Origin: Afipia sp. P52-10
GTDB taxonomy: Bacteria; Pseudomonadota; Alphaproteobacteria; Rhizobiales; Xanthobacteraceae
Direction of reading: 5' to 3'
DNA length: 64,000 bases
Assembly: GCF_000516555.1 (NCBI RefSeq)
Contig: NZ_AZSJ01000007.1
Location: 908,945-972,944, forward strand
The notes under the pieces: generated by a model
What the model was told of the DNA's origin: nothing
The model's database searches: none
What the model saw: the letters and a program-made list of their open reading frames with translations, nothing else
Translations under genes and position numbers: made by a program
Part shown: in pieces, positions 1 to 9,221 of the stretch
How the letters are laid out: each line of letters starts with the position of its first letter
Position numbering within the stretch: the stretch's first letter is position 1

Positions 1-395
1 CAACTTTAAAGAAATCCCTGCGGCGCAGGCACTTCTCGATTGCAACAAAACTCTCGCAGCAAGACTCACACGAACACTGAAGAGCATCACGCATTTTAAA
101 ACGGGCGCTTCGCGGACTCTGAGTCGTCGCGATTGGCAACGAAAAAATTTTCGAGGAAAACTCCTTCGCACCCCCGAGGCGGGGCGAAAAGCGTGCGCAA
201 AGGCCGAATCGGTGCGCTCTCGATTCGCAAGAGAGTCGCAACAACGCGGCGCACGATGCAGTGCCGCAAGGCGTTCGCAGACGGCATCGGTGACGAACCA
301 TCGCTCCGTTTTTCGCGGTCGGACGATCGACAACGGGAGCGTTCAGTCTCCCGAACAACGATGTGAGGGGACGATCGCTGCGATGATGCAGCCGA
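1..395. other. Left-edge region without a convincing gene
   Basis: No open frame here has the codon bias of the neighbouring genes. A Lys/Arg-rich plus-strand frame with a TTG start near base 133 runs to about 366 but has no ribosome binding site I can see and no recognised family. The region lies just downstream of gatB, which is on the minus strand. I see no clear intrinsic terminator for gatB. Confidence 0.4.
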
Positions 396-1883
396 TCAGA
401 GGCCGAGCTTGCTCTTCAGCAAGTCGTTGACGGCTTGCGGGTTCACCTTGCCGCCGGATGCTTTCATCACCTGGCCGACAAACCAGCCGATCAACGCCGG
501 TTTTGCCTTTGCTTGCGCCACTTTATCCGGATTCGCGGCAATGATGTCGTCAACGACCTTCGCGATCGCGCCAAGATCGGTCACCTGCTTCATGCCGCGC
601 GCTTCCACCAGCGCTTCCGGATCACCGCCTTCGGTCCAGACGATCTCGAACAGATCCTTGGCGATCTTGCCGGAGATCGTCCCCGCGCCGATCAGGTTGA
701 CGATGCTTGCAAGCTGCACCGACGACACCGGCGAAGATGCGATATCTTTCGCTTCCTTGTTCAGCCGCCCCGACAGCTCGTTGATCACCCAGTTGGCGGC
801 AAGCTTTCCGTCGCGTGCGCGATCCTTCAGCCCGCCCAGCACAGCCTCGAAAAACTCTGCATTCTCACGTTCGGCGACGAGCACGCCGGCATCGTAAGGA
901 GTCAGCGCAAAGTCCTTGATGAATCTCGCTTTCTTTTCATCCGGCAGCTCGGGAAGATGCGCCCTTAGATCATCGACGAAGCTCTGCGTGAATTCGAGCG
1001 GCAGCAGGTCGGGATCGGGAAAATACCTATAGTCGTGCGCCTCTTCCTTGGAGCGCATCGAGCGCGTCTCACCCTTGCCGGGATCGAACAGCCGCGTCTC
1101 CTGATCGATCGCGCCGCCGTCCTCGATGATTTCGATCTGTCGGCGCGCCTCGTAGTCGATCGCCTGACCGATGAAACGGATCGAATTGACGTTCTTGATT
1201 TCGCAGCGGGTGCCGAGCGGCTCGCCGGGACGGCGGACCGACACGTTGACGTCGGCGCGCAGGTTCCCCTTCTCCATATCGCCGTCGCAGGTGCCGAGGT
1301 AACGCAGGATGGAGCGCAGCTTGGTGACATAGGCGCGCGCCTGCTCCGACGAACGGATGTCGGGCTTGGATACGATTTCCATCAGCGCGACGCCGGAGCG
1401 GTTCAGGTCCACATAGGACATGCTGGGATGCTGATCGTGCAGCAACTTGCCCGCATCCTGCTCCAGATGCAGCCGCTCGATGCCAACCGTGACGGTCTCG
1501 CCATCCTCCAGATCGATCACCACCTCACCCTCGCCGACGATCGGCGACTTGAACTGGCTGATCTGATAGCCCTGCGGCAGATCGGGATAGAAGTAATTCT
1601 TTCGATCGAACACCGACTTCAGATTGATCTTTGCCTTCAATCCGAGCCCGGTGCGCACCGCCTGCCGGACGCATTCCTCGTTGATCACCGGCAACATGCC
1701 CGGCATCGCGGCGTCGATCAGCGACACCTGGTTGTTCGGCGCTCCGCCGAACACCGTCGCGGCCCCGGAGAACAGCTTGGCATTCGACGTCACCTGGGCA
1801 TGGATCTCCATGCCGATGACGACTTCCCAGTCGCCGGTTGCGCCGCGGATCAATTTCGAAGACGTTTTCACGGGTGCGTTCAT
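396..1883 (-). CDS. gatB: Asp/Glu-tRNA(Asn/Gln) amidotransferase subunit B
   Basis: GatB binds misacylated Glu-tRNA(Gln) or Asp-tRNA(Asn), phosphorylates the side chain with ATP, and receives ammonia from GatA. The 495-residue product has the family length. The kinase-like core opens with [12 protein letters not shown] at residues 19-30, followed by [15 protein letters not shown] near 96-110 and the [10 protein letters not shown] motif near 287. The C-terminal third matches the helical GatB/YqeY tRNA-binding domain. The frame is open upstream of base 1883, but the chosen ATG (MNAPVKTS) sits 50 bases after the patatin gene stop and is where family homology should begin. gatC and gatA lie upstream on the same strand, separated from gatB by the patatin gene, so gatB is probably read through with that gene. 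Confidence 0.97.
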   Translation of the reverse strand: MNAPVKTSSKLIRGATGDWEVVIGMEIHAQVTSNAKLFSGAATVFGGAPNNQVSLIDAAMPGMLPVINEECVRQAVRTGLGLKAKINLKSVFDRKNYFYPDLPQGYQISQFKSPIVGEGEVVIDLEDGETVTVGIERLHLEQDAGKLLHDQHPSMSYVDLNRSGVALMEIVSKPDIRSSEQARAYVTKLRSILRYLGTCDGDMEKGNLRADVNVSVRRPGEPLGTRCEIKNVNSIRFIGQAIDYEARRQIEIIEDGGAIDQETRLFDPGKGETRSMRSKEEAHDYRYFPDPDLLPLEFTQSFVDDLRAHLPELPDEKKARFIKDFALTPYDAGVLVAERENAEFFEAVLGGLKDRARDGKLAANWVINELSGRLNKEAKDIASSPVSSVQLASIVNLIGAGTISGKIAKDLFEIVWTEGGDPEALVEARGMKQVTDLGAIAKVVDDIIAANPDKVAQAKAKPALIGWFVGQVMKASGGKVNPQAVNDLLKSKLGL

Positions 1884-1933
1884 CGCCGCGCTTTTACCCT
1901 CTCGAAGGGGCGGAGAAAACCCCCGCAACGCAA

Positions 1934-3310
1934 TCAAAGTCCAGCGAGGAAGCCCCGTACCACCGAGCTCGCCCGCAGCGCATCCCGCCCGGCCGCAATC
2001 ACTTCCTCGACCTGGGCTGGCGGAAGCTGGAAACGGGTCGGGACCGCTTCGAGCTGAGCGGCACGCGCCGGCTCGAGCTCGCTGAAGCTGATCCGGCCGA
2101 TGAAGAACTTCAGATCGCGGCAATTCCAGCCCGGCCGCACCCCGAGCCTTGTCCGCTCCGCGGCCGACAACCCACAGCGCCAGCGGATCAGCGCCGCCTG
2201 CCAGTCGGTCATCGTGCGGTTGAAGGCCGTGTAGCTCGCGCTGACGCTTGCATCCATCGTCGTATCGATCGCGGCCTTCACGAGCTCCAGGCCGCCCGGT
2301 CCTTCGACCGTGTTGATCCAGTCGCCGGTCAGGCCGGTCTTGGCATCGACCACCAGAAACAACAGCCGCCGCAGCTTCACCGCCTGCGCCGCAGTCAGCG
2401 GACCATAGGGCGTCTCGGACGATTCCCGCTCCACTGTCAGACCTGACAGGCCATAATTATCGACAAGTCCGCCATCGAGCAGCTTGATGAAAGGCACGGC
2501 GCCTTCGCGATACCTGCCGATCGCATCGGCGTAGGCGGTCAGCATCGGCGAGGTGTTGCGCTGCGTGCGTGCGCGTGAGACCCAGCGCGGCAACGGGTCG
2601 TTACATGTCCCGGGGAACGCCTGCACCACCACCGGCGCAAAGGCGAGCGGCACCGCGGCGGAAGCTGCGACCGCGTTCGACAGCGGATAGGCGGACAGGT
2701 CACTGCAGATCGCGGTGAAGGCGGTCGTGCTGAAGATGAAGGGGGTGCGATTGTAGATATCGGAGGCGTTGATCCAGACCATCGGACGCTTACCGCCGAT
2801 CAGGTTGCCGAACGTGGCTCCGTTGAACAGGTTGGCATCAAGCCAGCGCGTGAATCCGGTCTGATCGTTGACGCCGCCGCCCAATGCCCGACCGAGCGTG
2901 CCGAGCGAGACGGTCGTGGTCAGACTCTCTTCTGCATTGCGGAGCAGAAACCGTTCGCGGAAATCGGCGAGCGCATCCCGCATCCTCAGCCCGTAATAGG
3001 CGGCGGTCACTGATCCGCCGGACACGCCCGAGATGAAGCCGACGCGATCGACCAGCGCGCCTTGCGCGCCACGCACCGGAATGCGGTTCATCTCCTCGAG
3101 CACGCCGAATGAAAATGCTGCAGCTCTCGTCCCCCCTCCAGAGAAGGCAAGCCCGACCGCGGTATCGTCAATGTCACCTTGGCTTTCGAGGCCGATATTC
3201 AGCTTCTCGACAACGCTTCCGTTCGCCGGAATGTTGACGGGCATGTTGTAGATGGTCGCGCACCCGACAAGCGTGGTGCACGCCAGCAGTATCGACACAA
3301 TACGACGCAT
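1934..3310 (-). CDS. Patatin-like phospholipase lipoprotein
   Basis: Predicted lipid acyl hydrolase anchored as a lipoprotein. The N-terminus ([17 protein letters not shown]) is a lipoprotein signal peptide with the acylated Cys at residue 17. The patatin oxyanion motif [10 protein letters not shown] lies at 57-66, the serine nucleophile S97 sits in GVSGGS (95-100), and the partner Asp is in [11 protein letters not shown] near residue 290. These are the elements of the Ser-Asp dyad. An upstream in-frame start at 3364 would bury the signal peptide, so I use 3310. The gene lies between gatA and gatB on the same strand, 50 bases before gatB, so the two are probably cotranscribed. The substrate is unknown; an inner-leaflet outer-membrane lipase role is inferred from the lipobox only. 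Confidence 0.85.
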   Translation of the reverse strand: MRRIVSILLACTTLVGCATIYNMPVNIPANGSVVEKLNIGLESQGDIDDTAVGLAFSGGGTRAAAFSFGVLEEMNRIPVRGAQGALVDRVGFISGVSGGSVTAAYYGLRMRDALADFRERFLLRNAEESLTTTVSLGTLGRALGGGVNDQTGFTRWLDANLFNGATFGNLIGGKRPMVWINASDIYNRTPFIFSTTAFTAICSDLSAYPLSNAVAASAAVPLAFAPVVVQAFPGTCNDPLPRWVSRARTQRNTSPMLTAYADAIGRYREGAVPFIKLLDGGLVDNYGLSGLTVERESSETPYGPLTAAQAVKLRRLLFLVVDAKTGLTGDWINTVEGPGGLELVKAAIDTTMDASVSASYTAFNRTMTDWQAALIRWRCGLSAAERTRLGVRPGWNCRDLKFFIGRISFSELEPARAAQLEAVPTRFQLPPAQVEEVIAAGRDALRASSVVRGFLAGL

Positions 3311-3417
3311 ACCGAACGACCCGACCTTCGCCGGAGAGCCAAGGGCCGGGAACCCCTCTGACAAGACTACGAGACGCTAACAGGGAACACTTAATCGTCC
3401 CCATACGCATCGTGAGC

Positions 3418-3425
3418 ATGGTTAA
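3418..3425 (-). promoter_or_regulatory. Single CtrA-like half site (TTAACCAT)
   Basis: On the minus strand the sequence reads TTAACCAT, the alphaproteobacterial CtrA half-site consensus. It lies 108 bases upstream of the patatin lipoprotein start and in the gap after gatA. There is no second half site at the usual spacing, so this could be chance. Confidence 0.25.
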
Positions 3426-3485
3426 TATGTGGCGGATGTTGGCCGGAACGCGAGCGCCTTCGTCGCAGGAAACCGAAACCGGCCG

Positions 3486-4961
3486 CTACCACCACCGCTT
3501 CGGCGAAAAACGGCCCGCCGCCTGCTCGATCACCTCACCGAGCGAGAACAGCGTTTCCTCGTCGAACGGGCGGCCGATCAGTTGCAGGCCGAGTGGCAGC
3601 CCCTGAGCGTCGGTGCCCGCGGGAACCGCAATACCGGGCAGCCCCGCCATATTCACCGTCACGGTGAAGATGTCGTTGAGGTACATCTCGACCGGGTCGG
3701 CCTTCCCCTTCTCGCCGACGCCAAAAGCAGCCGATGGCGTCGCCGGGGTCAGGATCGCCTGCACGCCTTTGGCGAAGCAGTCCTCGAAATCCTTCTTGAT
3801 CAGCGTCCGCACCTTCTGCGCCCGCAGATAGTAGGCATCGTAATAGCCCGCTGACAGAACGTAGGTGCCGATCATGACACGACGGCGCACTTCCGCACCG
3901 AAACCCGCGGCTCGCGTATTCTCGTACATGTCGACGATATTGCGGCCCTGCTCGCGCAGGCCGTAACGCACGCCGTCGTAACGCGCGAGGTTGGACGACG
4001 CCTCCGCCGGCGCAACGATGTAGTACGCCGGCAGCGCGTACTTCGTGTGCGGCAGCGACACTTCGACAAGCTCAGCGCCCGCAGCCTTCAACCACTCCGC
4101 ACCCTGCGCCCACAGCTTGTTGATCTCACCCGGCATACCATCGAGGCGATATTCCTTCGGAATGCCGATCTTCATGCCCTTGACCGACTTGCCGACGGCC
4201 GCTTCGAAATCCGGCACCGGCACATTGACCGAGGTGGTATCCTTCGGATCGTGCCCCGACATCGAACGCATCAGGATCGCGGCATCGCGCACGGTCTTCG
4301 CCACAGGCCCAGCCTGATCGAGCGAAGACGCGAACGCAACGATCCCCCAACGCGAGCAGCGGCCGTAGGTCGGTTTGATGCCGACGATGCCCGCGAACGA
4401 CGCCGGCTGACGGATCGAACCGCCAGTGTCGGTTGCGGTCGCACCGAGACACAGATTGGCAGCCACCGCCGCCGCCGAACCACCGGACGAGCCGCCAGGT
4501 ACGAGCGCGGTCGCATCGCCCGCGCGCCGCCAGGGGTTCACGACCGGCCCGAAACACGACGTCTCGTTCGACGACCCCATCGCGAACTCGTCGTTGTTGA
4601 GCTTGCCGAGCAGCACGGCTCCGTCGCGCCAGAGCTGCGACGTCACGGTGGATTCGTACGGCGGCACGAAGTTGCCGAGGATCTTCGAACAGGCGGTGGT
4701 GCGGATCCCTTCGGTCGCGAACAGGTCCTTGATGCCGAGCGGAATGCCGTTCAGTGGCGCCCCCTCGCCCTTTCCGATCCTCTCGTCGGCTGCTCGCGCC
4801 ATCTCGCGCGCACGATCATGCGTCGTCAGCACGTAGGCATTGAGCGCCTGCGCCTGATCGATCGCCGTCAGGTGGGCATCGGTCAATTCCAGCGACGTAA
4901 AGGATTTCTTGGCGAGACCCTCGCGGGCCTCCGCCAGCGTCAGCGACGTCAGGTCAGTCAT
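3486..4961 (-). CDS. gatA: Asp/Glu-tRNA(Asn/Gln) amidotransferase subunit A
   Basis: GatA is the amidase subunit that releases ammonia from glutamine for transamidation of Glu-tRNA(Gln) or Asp-tRNA(Asn). At 491 residues it is full length. The amidase-signature triad is visible: Lys78 in [10 protein letters not shown], cis-Ser158 in [11 protein letters not shown], and nucleophile Ser182 in [10 protein letters not shown]. Its ATG overlaps the stop of the upstream small CxxC gene by four bases (ATGA), which points to translational coupling. gatC lies just upstream of that gene. gatB is not adjacent; a patatin-like lipoprotein gene intervenes. Confidence 0.97.
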   Translation of the reverse strand: MTDLTSLTLAEAREGLAKKSFTSLELTDAHLTAIDQAQALNAYVLTTHDRAREMARAADERIGKGEGAPLNGIPLGIKDLFATEGIRTTACSKILGNFVPPYESTVTSQLWRDGAVLLGKLNNDEFAMGSSNETSCFGPVVNPWRRAGDATALVPGGSSGGSAAAVAANLCLGATATDTGGSIRQPASFAGIVGIKPTYGRCSRWGIVAFASSLDQAGPVAKTVRDAAILMRSMSGHDPKDTTSVNVPVPDFEAAVGKSVKGMKIGIPKEYRLDGMPGEINKLWAQGAEWLKAAGAELVEVSLPHTKYALPAYYIVAPAEASSNLARYDGVRYGLREQGRNIVDMYENTRAAGFGAEVRRRVMIGTYVLSAGYYDAYYLRAQKVRTLIKKDFEDCFAKGVQAILTPATPSAAFGVGEKGKADPVEMYLNDIFTVTVNMAGLPGIAVPAGTDAQGLPLGLQLIGRPFDEETLFSLGEVIEQAAGRFSPKRWW

Positions 4962-5194
4962 TTCTCGTTGTCAGCTGGAGAGCAGAAGAAGGAGGATGAA
5001 GGCGTGTGCGTGGACAGCGTCTTGTCGTCGTCCCACGGATTGCGATTCCAGCGGGCGGCGGCATCCTTCTCGAGCTGGTTGAGAATCTCGTCCATGGCCT
5101 TGTCGGGATCGGCCATCTTACCCGCCCGCTCCTGGGCATCGATGTAGTTCATGTAGGCCTGATAGGCTTTCTCGTCCTGGCACAGCATGCACAT
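4958..5194 (-). CDS. Small CxxC protein within the gat operon
   Basis: A 78-residue hydrophilic protein of unknown function starting [11 protein letters not shown], with Cys2 and Cys5 forming a CxxC pair at the very N-terminus, followed by a Tyr-rich, acidic helical stretch (residues 8-45) and a low-complexity tail ending SPADNEK. A further Cys lies near residue 70. The start at 5194 is 10 bases after the gatC stop, with GGA in the ribosome-binding position; a second ATG at 5188 is possible. Its stop overlaps the gatA start by four bases, so it is almost certainly translated from the gat message. It may bind a metal through the Cys pair or simply be an accessory of unknown role. I recognise no named domain. 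Confidence 0.75.
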   Translation of the reverse strand: MCMLCQDEKAYQAYMNYIDAQERAGKMADPDKAMDEILNQLEKDAAARWNRNPWDDDKTLSTHTPSSSFFCSPADNEK

Positions 5195-5204
5195 GACACG
5201 ATCC

Positions 5205-5492
5205 CTATTCGACGACCTTCGGCACCAGGAAGAAATGCTCTTCCGTAGCCGGCGCGTTGGCAACAATGGCATCGGCGATGCCGCCGTCGGTCACCTTGTC
5301 CTCGCGCTTCTTCATCTCCATCGGCGTCACCGACGTCATCGGCTCAACGCCTTCAACATTAACCTCGGCAAGCTGCTCGACAAATGCCAGCATGGCGTTG
5401 ATCTCGCCCTGCAGGTGAGCCACTTCCTCGTCCTTGACCGCGATCCGCGCCAGGTGCGCGATCCGCCGGGTCGTGGCTGCATCGACTGCCAT
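5205..5492 (-). CDS. gatC: Asp/Glu-tRNA(Asn/Gln) amidotransferase subunit C
   Basis: GatC is the small belt-like subunit that wraps GatA and GatB in the tRNA-dependent amidotransferase. The product is 95 residues, the normal size. It opens [19 protein letters not shown], the typical helical GatC start, followed by the [20 protein letters not shown] segment and a C-terminal stretch ending in [12 protein letters not shown]. An earlier in-frame start at 5528 lacks homology, so I chose 5492, preceded by GGAG at a 9-base distance. It is the first gene of the gatC-orf-gatA unit. Upstream lies the terminator of the convergently ordered nitronate monooxygenase gene, so gatC should have its own promoter in 5493-5573. 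Confidence 0.95.
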   Translation of the reverse strand: MAVDAATTRRIAHLARIAVKDEEVAHLQGEINAMLAFVEQLAEVNVEGVEPMTSVTPMEMKKREDKVTDGGIADAIVANAPATEEHFFLVPKVVE

Positions 5493-5573
5493 ATATAATG
5501 TCTCCGGTCCCGAGAGGGATACTCCCACCGGCTATAACAGACTTGGCTTTTGCACCGCAACCGCATGGCCGCG

Positions 5574-5593
5574 AAAAGGAGGCGACGGCCTCC
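5574..5593 (-). terminator. Intrinsic terminator after nitronate monooxygenase gene
   Basis: On the minus strand GGAGGC (5593-5588) pairs with GCCTCC (5583-5578) around a 4-base loop and is followed by TTTT at 5577-5574. It lies 71 bases beyond the stop of the monooxygenase gene and before gatC, separating the two transcripts. Confidence 0.7.
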
Positions 5594-5664
5594 AAAAAGG
5601 TGATGCCGAACAAGGGGATGAGCCAAAGCCCTGATATGGCTCGGGCATCAGCTCAGATAGCTGA

Positions 5665-6741
5665 TCAGCCGCTCATCTGGCTCAAGCGTGTCAGTGCCGC
5701 CCCCGCCAGCTCCCGAGTCAGGTCGGCCGCCGGCATCTCCCGGCCAAGCCGTAGCGCCTGCCCCGCCCACAGGTTGGTGAAATCGGTCTTCCCCAGCTTT
5801 TCCGCGGCTAGCTTCAGCGGCCCCATCGCGGTCGCCGCATGGGGGAATGGCGGCGCCTCCGCAGCGACCGGACCGACTTCGCGCATGACGCGGTTGGCGA
5901 CGCCGCGCGCCGGACGGCCGGTCATGACGTTGGTGATCACCGTGGAGTCGTCATCGGCATCGGCCAGCACCTTGCGCGCCAGCGCGCTGACCTTCGATTC
6001 CGGCGTACGCAGATAGGCTGTGCCGACCTGCACGCCCGCTGCGCCAAGCGCCAGCGCCGCGGCGATGCCGCGGCCGTCAGCGATCCCGCCAGCGGCGATC
6101 ACCGGCACCCGCACCGCGTCCACCACCTGCGGCACCAGCGCGAAGGTGCCGGGCTGATGGGCGATGCTCTCGGTCAGGAACATCCCGCGATGGCCACCGG
6201 CCTCTGCGCCCTGCGCGATGATCACGTCGGCACCGTTCGCCTCCAGCCACATCGCTTCGCGCACGATCGTCGCCGCGCCCACGACGATGCAGCCCGCATC
6301 CTTCACCCGCTTCAACAGCGCCTTGTCGGGCAAACCGAAGTGAAAGCTGACGACTTTCGGCCGCAGCTCTTCGACCAACGCGCACATCGCCGCGTCGAAC
6401 GGCGCGCGGTTTGCGGCCGCGATATCCGCATTCGGATCGAGGCCGTGCTCCTGGAAATAAGACGCCAGGCGCTTGCGCCAGCGTGCGTCCTGCTCCGAGG
6501 TCATGCTGACGGCCGTATGGGAGAAGAAGTTCATGTTGAGGGGCGCCGACACGCGCTGGCGGAAGATGTTCACCTGTTCGCGCGCCTTCTCGACCGAGAT
6601 CATCGCACACGGCAGCGATGCCAGCGCGCCACCCTGAGCCGCGCCGATCATGATGTCGACGTCCTGCACGCCGGCCATCGGCGCCTGCACGATGGGGACC
6701 TCGATACCAAACAGGTCGAGCAGTCTGCGATCCGGCCACAT
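5665..6741 (-). CDS. Nitronate monooxygenase (2-nitropropane dioxygenase family)
   Basis: FMN-dependent TIM-barrel enzyme predicted to oxidise alkyl nitronates such as propionate 3-nitronate to keto acids and nitrite. The 358-residue protein begins with the barrel strand GIEVPIVQAPMAGVQD and carries the FMN-phosphate motifs IIAQGAEAGGHRG (around residue 175-187), VPVIAAGGIADGRG and GVQVGTAYLRTPES in family order. The ATG at 6741 is preceded by AAGGAG at good spacing. It is single, with a divergent ruvX about 420 bases away and its own terminator before gatC. A second, shorter family member lies at 47594-48541. The true substrate is not evident from sequence. Confidence 0.88.
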   Translation of the reverse strand: MWPDRRLLDLFGIEVPIVQAPMAGVQDVDIMIGAAQGGALASLPCAMISVEKAREQVNIFRQRVSAPLNMNFFSHTAVSMTSEQDARWRKRLASYFQEHGLDPNADIAAANRAPFDAAMCALVEELRPKVVSFHFGLPDKALLKRVKDAGCIVVGAATIVREAMWLEANGADVIIAQGAEAGGHRGMFLTESIAHQPGTFALVPQVVDAVRVPVIAAGGIADGRGIAAALALGAAGVQVGTAYLRTPESKVSALARKVLADADDDSTVITNVMTGRPARGVANRVMREVGPVAAEAPPFPHAATAMGPLKLAAEKLGKTDFTNLWAGQALRLGREMPAADLTRELAGAALTRLSQMSG

Positions 6742-7159
6742 CGGGCGAACTCCTTAGCGTTGGCGCATTGATCAATCTGGGCATCGGACTCCCCGACCGC
6801 CACAGTGCGCGACGACGCGCAATGTCCGTCTGGCGCCATGAGCCCGGTTGTCCGAAGGTCCCGAAGGCCGCAGCACTGCAGCGCAAATCATCATCGAGAA
6901 CGGGCGCATTGTGCCGACGGATTGCACTGCGGCAAGATATTCGTTGCACAAGTCCGGATTGCAGTGCGCACATGAACCCGACTTTCGTTGCAGCCATCCA
7001 TCGCGCGGCTTGATGGCTTCCATCACAGCCCGCGATCACTCTCCGGCCGATCCGGCGTCCTCACCAGCCAAAACGCCGCTTCGGAACACTCTTCGATTTC
7101 GCGCGGGATGACGGCGGCTTTCCCTATGCAGGGCCGCAGGCCGGTGTTAGGCAGACTCC
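6742..7159. other. Divergent intergenic region with repeated TTGCA motifs
   Basis: This 418-base region separates the minus-strand monooxygenase from plus-strand ruvX. Two near-identical 14-mers, CGGATTGCACTGCG (6918-6931) and CGGATTGCAGTGCG (6955-6968), lie 37 bases apart, with further TTGCA/TTGTGC copies between and around them. This looks like an operator cluster, but no regulator gene is adjacent. No convincing coding frame is present. Confidence 0.4.
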
Positions 7160-7648
7160 ATGCCCGCCCCTGTCCTCCCGTTAATCGAAGCCGCACAGTT
7201 CTGGCCAGAGTCCGGCGCCCTGATCGGGCTCGACCTCGGTACCAAGACCATCGGCGTTGCGGTGTCCGATCCGGCGCGCCGCATCGCCACGGGCGTCGAG
7301 ACGATCACTCGCAAGGCCTTCACGGCGGACGCCGCACGCCTGCTGGCGCTGGCCGCCGAGCGGCGGGTGGTTGGCATCGTGCTCGGCCTGCCGGTCAACA
7401 TGGACGGAAGCGAAGGAGCCCGCGCGCAATCCACCCGCGCCTTCGCGCGTAACCTGTCGGGCAAGACCGACTTGTCGATCGCGCTCTGGGACGAACGGTT
7501 GTCCACCGCCGCCGTCGAGCGCGAGCTGATCGCTGCCGATGTCAGCCGCGCTAAGCGTGCCAAGGTGATCGACGAGCATGCGGCGATCTTCATCCTGCAA
7601 GGCGCGCTCGATCGGCTGACGACCCTCAAGCGCGAGAGCGGCACGTAA
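7160..7648 (+). CDS. ruvX: YqgF/RuvX Holliday junction resolvase-like nuclease
   Basis: RNase H-fold protein of the YqgF family, implicated in 16S rRNA 5'-end processing and proposed as a Holliday junction resolvase. At 162 residues it is of normal length with a short N-terminal extension. Candidate catalytic acids are Asp25 in LIGLDLGTKTIGVAVSD, the LWDERLST segment around residues 118-125, and Asp/Glu in the DEHAAIFILQ motif near 144. The glycine-rich VVGIVLGLPVNMDGSEG strand matches the family core. It is followed 4 bases later by the transporter gene, so the two probably share a message. Confidence 0.92.
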   Translation: MPAPVLPLIEAAQFWPESGALIGLDLGTKTIGVAVSDPARRIATGVETITRKAFTADAARLLALAAERRVVGIVLGLPVNMDGSEGARAQSTRAFARNLSGKTDLSIALWDERLSTAAVERELIAADVSRAKRAKVIDEHAAIFILQGALDRLTTLKRESGT

Positions 7649-7652
7649 GCCG

Positions 7653-8576
7653 ATGGCCGTCGTCCTTGCCGCCCTGCTGCCGGTGTTCCTGCTCATCGTC
7701 ATGGGTTTCTGGCTGCGCCATTCGCTGCTGACCGAAGATGCGCACTGGATCGGCCTTGAACGTCTCGTCTACTACATACTGTTCCCCGCACTGCTGATCG
7801 AGACGTTGGCTCGTGCCAACCTGACCACCGTGCCGATCGGCGGCGTCGGCGGCGCGCTGATGCTGGCGGTGCTGACGATGGGCGCGTTCTGCCTGTTGAT
7901 CCGCAGGCCGCTGCAAAGCGCGCTCGACGTCGATGGGCCTGCTTTCACCTCGATCTTTCAGGCCGCAACACGCTGGCAGACCTTCGTCGCACTCGCCGTC
8001 GCCGGCAACCTCTATGGCGATCTCGGCATCGCGCTGGCCTCGGTGGCGATGGTGGCGATGATCCCGCTACTCAATGTCATGAGCGTCGCCGTGCTCGCGC
8101 ATTACGCGCGGCCGCAACGCCTGTCATGGCCGCAGATCCTGCTCACCGTGGCGCGCAACCCGTTCATCTGGGCCTGCGTAATCGGCCTTGCGCTGAACGT
8201 TCTCAACGTGCCTGTGCCGAAGGTCGCCTACGACTTCGCTAACGCGCTTGGCCGTTCATCATTGGCGATCGGCCTGCTGGTGGTCGGCGCCGGACTGCAG
8301 CTCAGCATGATCCGTCCCACCGCGCCCGTGACGCTGACGGTCATTTTGAAGCTGATAGCGATGCCGTCGATCGCGGTGAGCTATGCCCTGCTGTTCGGCC
8401 TGTCCGGAACAAATCTCGCGGTCGTCGCCTGCTGCGCATCGGTGCCGGCGGCATCGAACGCTTACGTGCTGGCGAAGCAGATGGGTGGCGACGCACCGCT
8501 CCTCGCACAGATATTGACCTTGCAGACGATCCTGGCAGTGCTGACGATGCCGATCGTGATCTCGCTCGTCCGATAA
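7653..8576 (+). CDS. AEC family transporter (auxin efflux carrier-like)
   Basis: Predicted inner-membrane permease of the AEC/BART superfamily, whose members move small carboxylates such as malate or malonate. The 307-residue sequence is hydrophobic throughout, with about ten predicted membrane segments arranged as two five-helix repeats; for example residues 3-20, a segment around 55-80, and a C-terminal helix around 280-305 (ILTLQTILAVLTMPIVISLV). Polar residues in mid-helix, such as NAYVLAKQMGGD near 270, fit the family. It starts 4 bases after ruvX. The substrate cannot be assigned. Confidence 0.85.
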   Translation: MAVVLAALLPVFLLIVMGFWLRHSLLTEDAHWIGLERLVYYILFPALLIETLARANLTTVPIGGVGGALMLAVLTMGAFCLLIRRPLQSALDVDGPAFTSIFQAATRWQTFVALAVAGNLYGDLGIALASVAMVAMIPLLNVMSVAVLAHYARPQRLSWPQILLTVARNPFIWACVIGLALNVLNVPVPKVAYDFANALGRSSLAIGLLVVGAGLQLSMIRPTAPVTLTVILKLIAMPSIAVSYALLFGLSGTNLAVVACCASVPAASNAYVLAKQMGGDAPLLAQILTLQTILAVLTMPIVISLVR

Positions 8577-8606
8577 CCGGAACACCGCCGGCTCCAAACA
8601 AGACAA

Positions 8607-8628
8607 GAGGCCGCGCTGCCGCAGCCTC
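8607..8628 (-). terminator. Terminator after small secreted protein gene
   Basis: GAGGC (8607-8611) pairs with GCCTC (8624-8628), and GCG (8613-8615) with CGC (8620-8622), around a CTGC loop. On the minus strand the hairpin is followed by T-rich TTGTCTTGTTTG. It is 29 bases past the stop of the 8657-8920 gene. Confidence 0.55.
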
Positions 8629-8656
8629 CTGTGCTCATCCAAACCCGTAAGAACCA

Positions 8657-8920
8657 CTACTGGTTCGGATTGTAGTTGGCACCGAAGCGGCCATCGTTGA
8701 AATTGATGCCACCACCGCTGACAGCCGGCGGAACGGCAAGGTTATATGACCCGCGGAAGGATTGCTGACGCACATATGCTGCGTCAGACGCAGACCCTCT
8801 GTGAACGTGTGTCGCCACACTTTTCGTGCGCGCAGAGCGCGCTTCCGCTGATGGCATCGAGAACGCTGCCGCGCCGATAACCGCAAAAGCCAATGCCAGT
8901 TTCGCTGTGGTGCTGATCAT
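8657..8920 (-). CDS. Small secreted protein with NYNPN tail (paralog 1)
   Basis: An 87-residue exported protein of unknown function. Residues 1-28 form a Sec signal peptide ending SMPSAEARS, with cleavage expected after AEA. The mature part is basic then glycine-rich and ends in FGANYNPNQ. The neighbouring gene at 9222-9593 has the same signal-peptide end (SVPSAEAR) and the same NYNPN tail, so the two look like diverged paralogs. AGGAG precedes the ATG. A 14-base palindrome at 8952-8965, 31 bases upstream of the start, resembles one upstream of the paralog. I cannot assign a function. Confidence 0.72.
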   Translation of the reverse strand: MISTTAKLALAFAVIGAAAFSMPSAEARSARTKSVATHVHRGSASDAAYVRQQSFRGSYNLAVPPAVSGGGINFNDGRFGANYNPNQ

Positions 8921-8951
8921 TCGAAAATCTCCTGACAGACATTTCCGCGAT

Positions 8952-8965
8952 TGAACGTTCGTTCA
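8952..8965 (-). promoter_or_regulatory. Palindrome TGAACGTTCGTTCA upstream of secreted gene
   Basis: The 14-mer has inverted arms TGAAC/GTTCA around GTTC. A matching palindrome, TGAACGGTTGTTCA, is found upstream of the paralogous gene at 9620-9633. Both sit 25-35 bases upstream of the start codon, a position suited to an operator or a conserved promoter element. The regulator is unknown. Confidence 0.5.
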
Positions 8966-9145
8966 TGTCGCGCTGCGGTCTGCAGGTGGCTTTTGCCCTC
9001 GCACTGCACAAGGGGCGTTGAACTTTTTGTCATTGGGGAGGGATTATCGAGCGACAATGACAGCGTCGTGAGACGAGCGGACGATTTCGTCTCGCACTGG
9101 GCTTTCGATGAGAAAAATCATCTGCCGTGCGCACATCAAAAGAAA

Positions 9146-9170
9146 GAGGAGATCGCGTCGCGATCTCCTC
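9146..9170 (-). terminator. Strong intrinsic terminator after NYNPN paralog 2
   Basis: GAGGAGATCGCG (9146-9157) and CGCGATCTCCTC (9159-9170) are perfect inverse complements around a single base, so the inner pairs must open to form a loop. On the minus strand the hairpin is followed by TTTCTTTTG. It is 51 bases downstream of the stop of the 9222-9593 gene. Confidence 0.75.
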
Positions 9171-9221
9171 CCTACTTAGTGCGATCAGCGCGTAATTCGA
9201 TCGCAGCTCTGCGTTTTCGCG

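Noticed and set aside
133..366. Lys/Arg-rich plus-strand frame resembling a small basic DNA-binding protein
   Set aside because: TTG start without a ribosome binding site, no recognised family, and mixed codon use. Not enough to call a gene.
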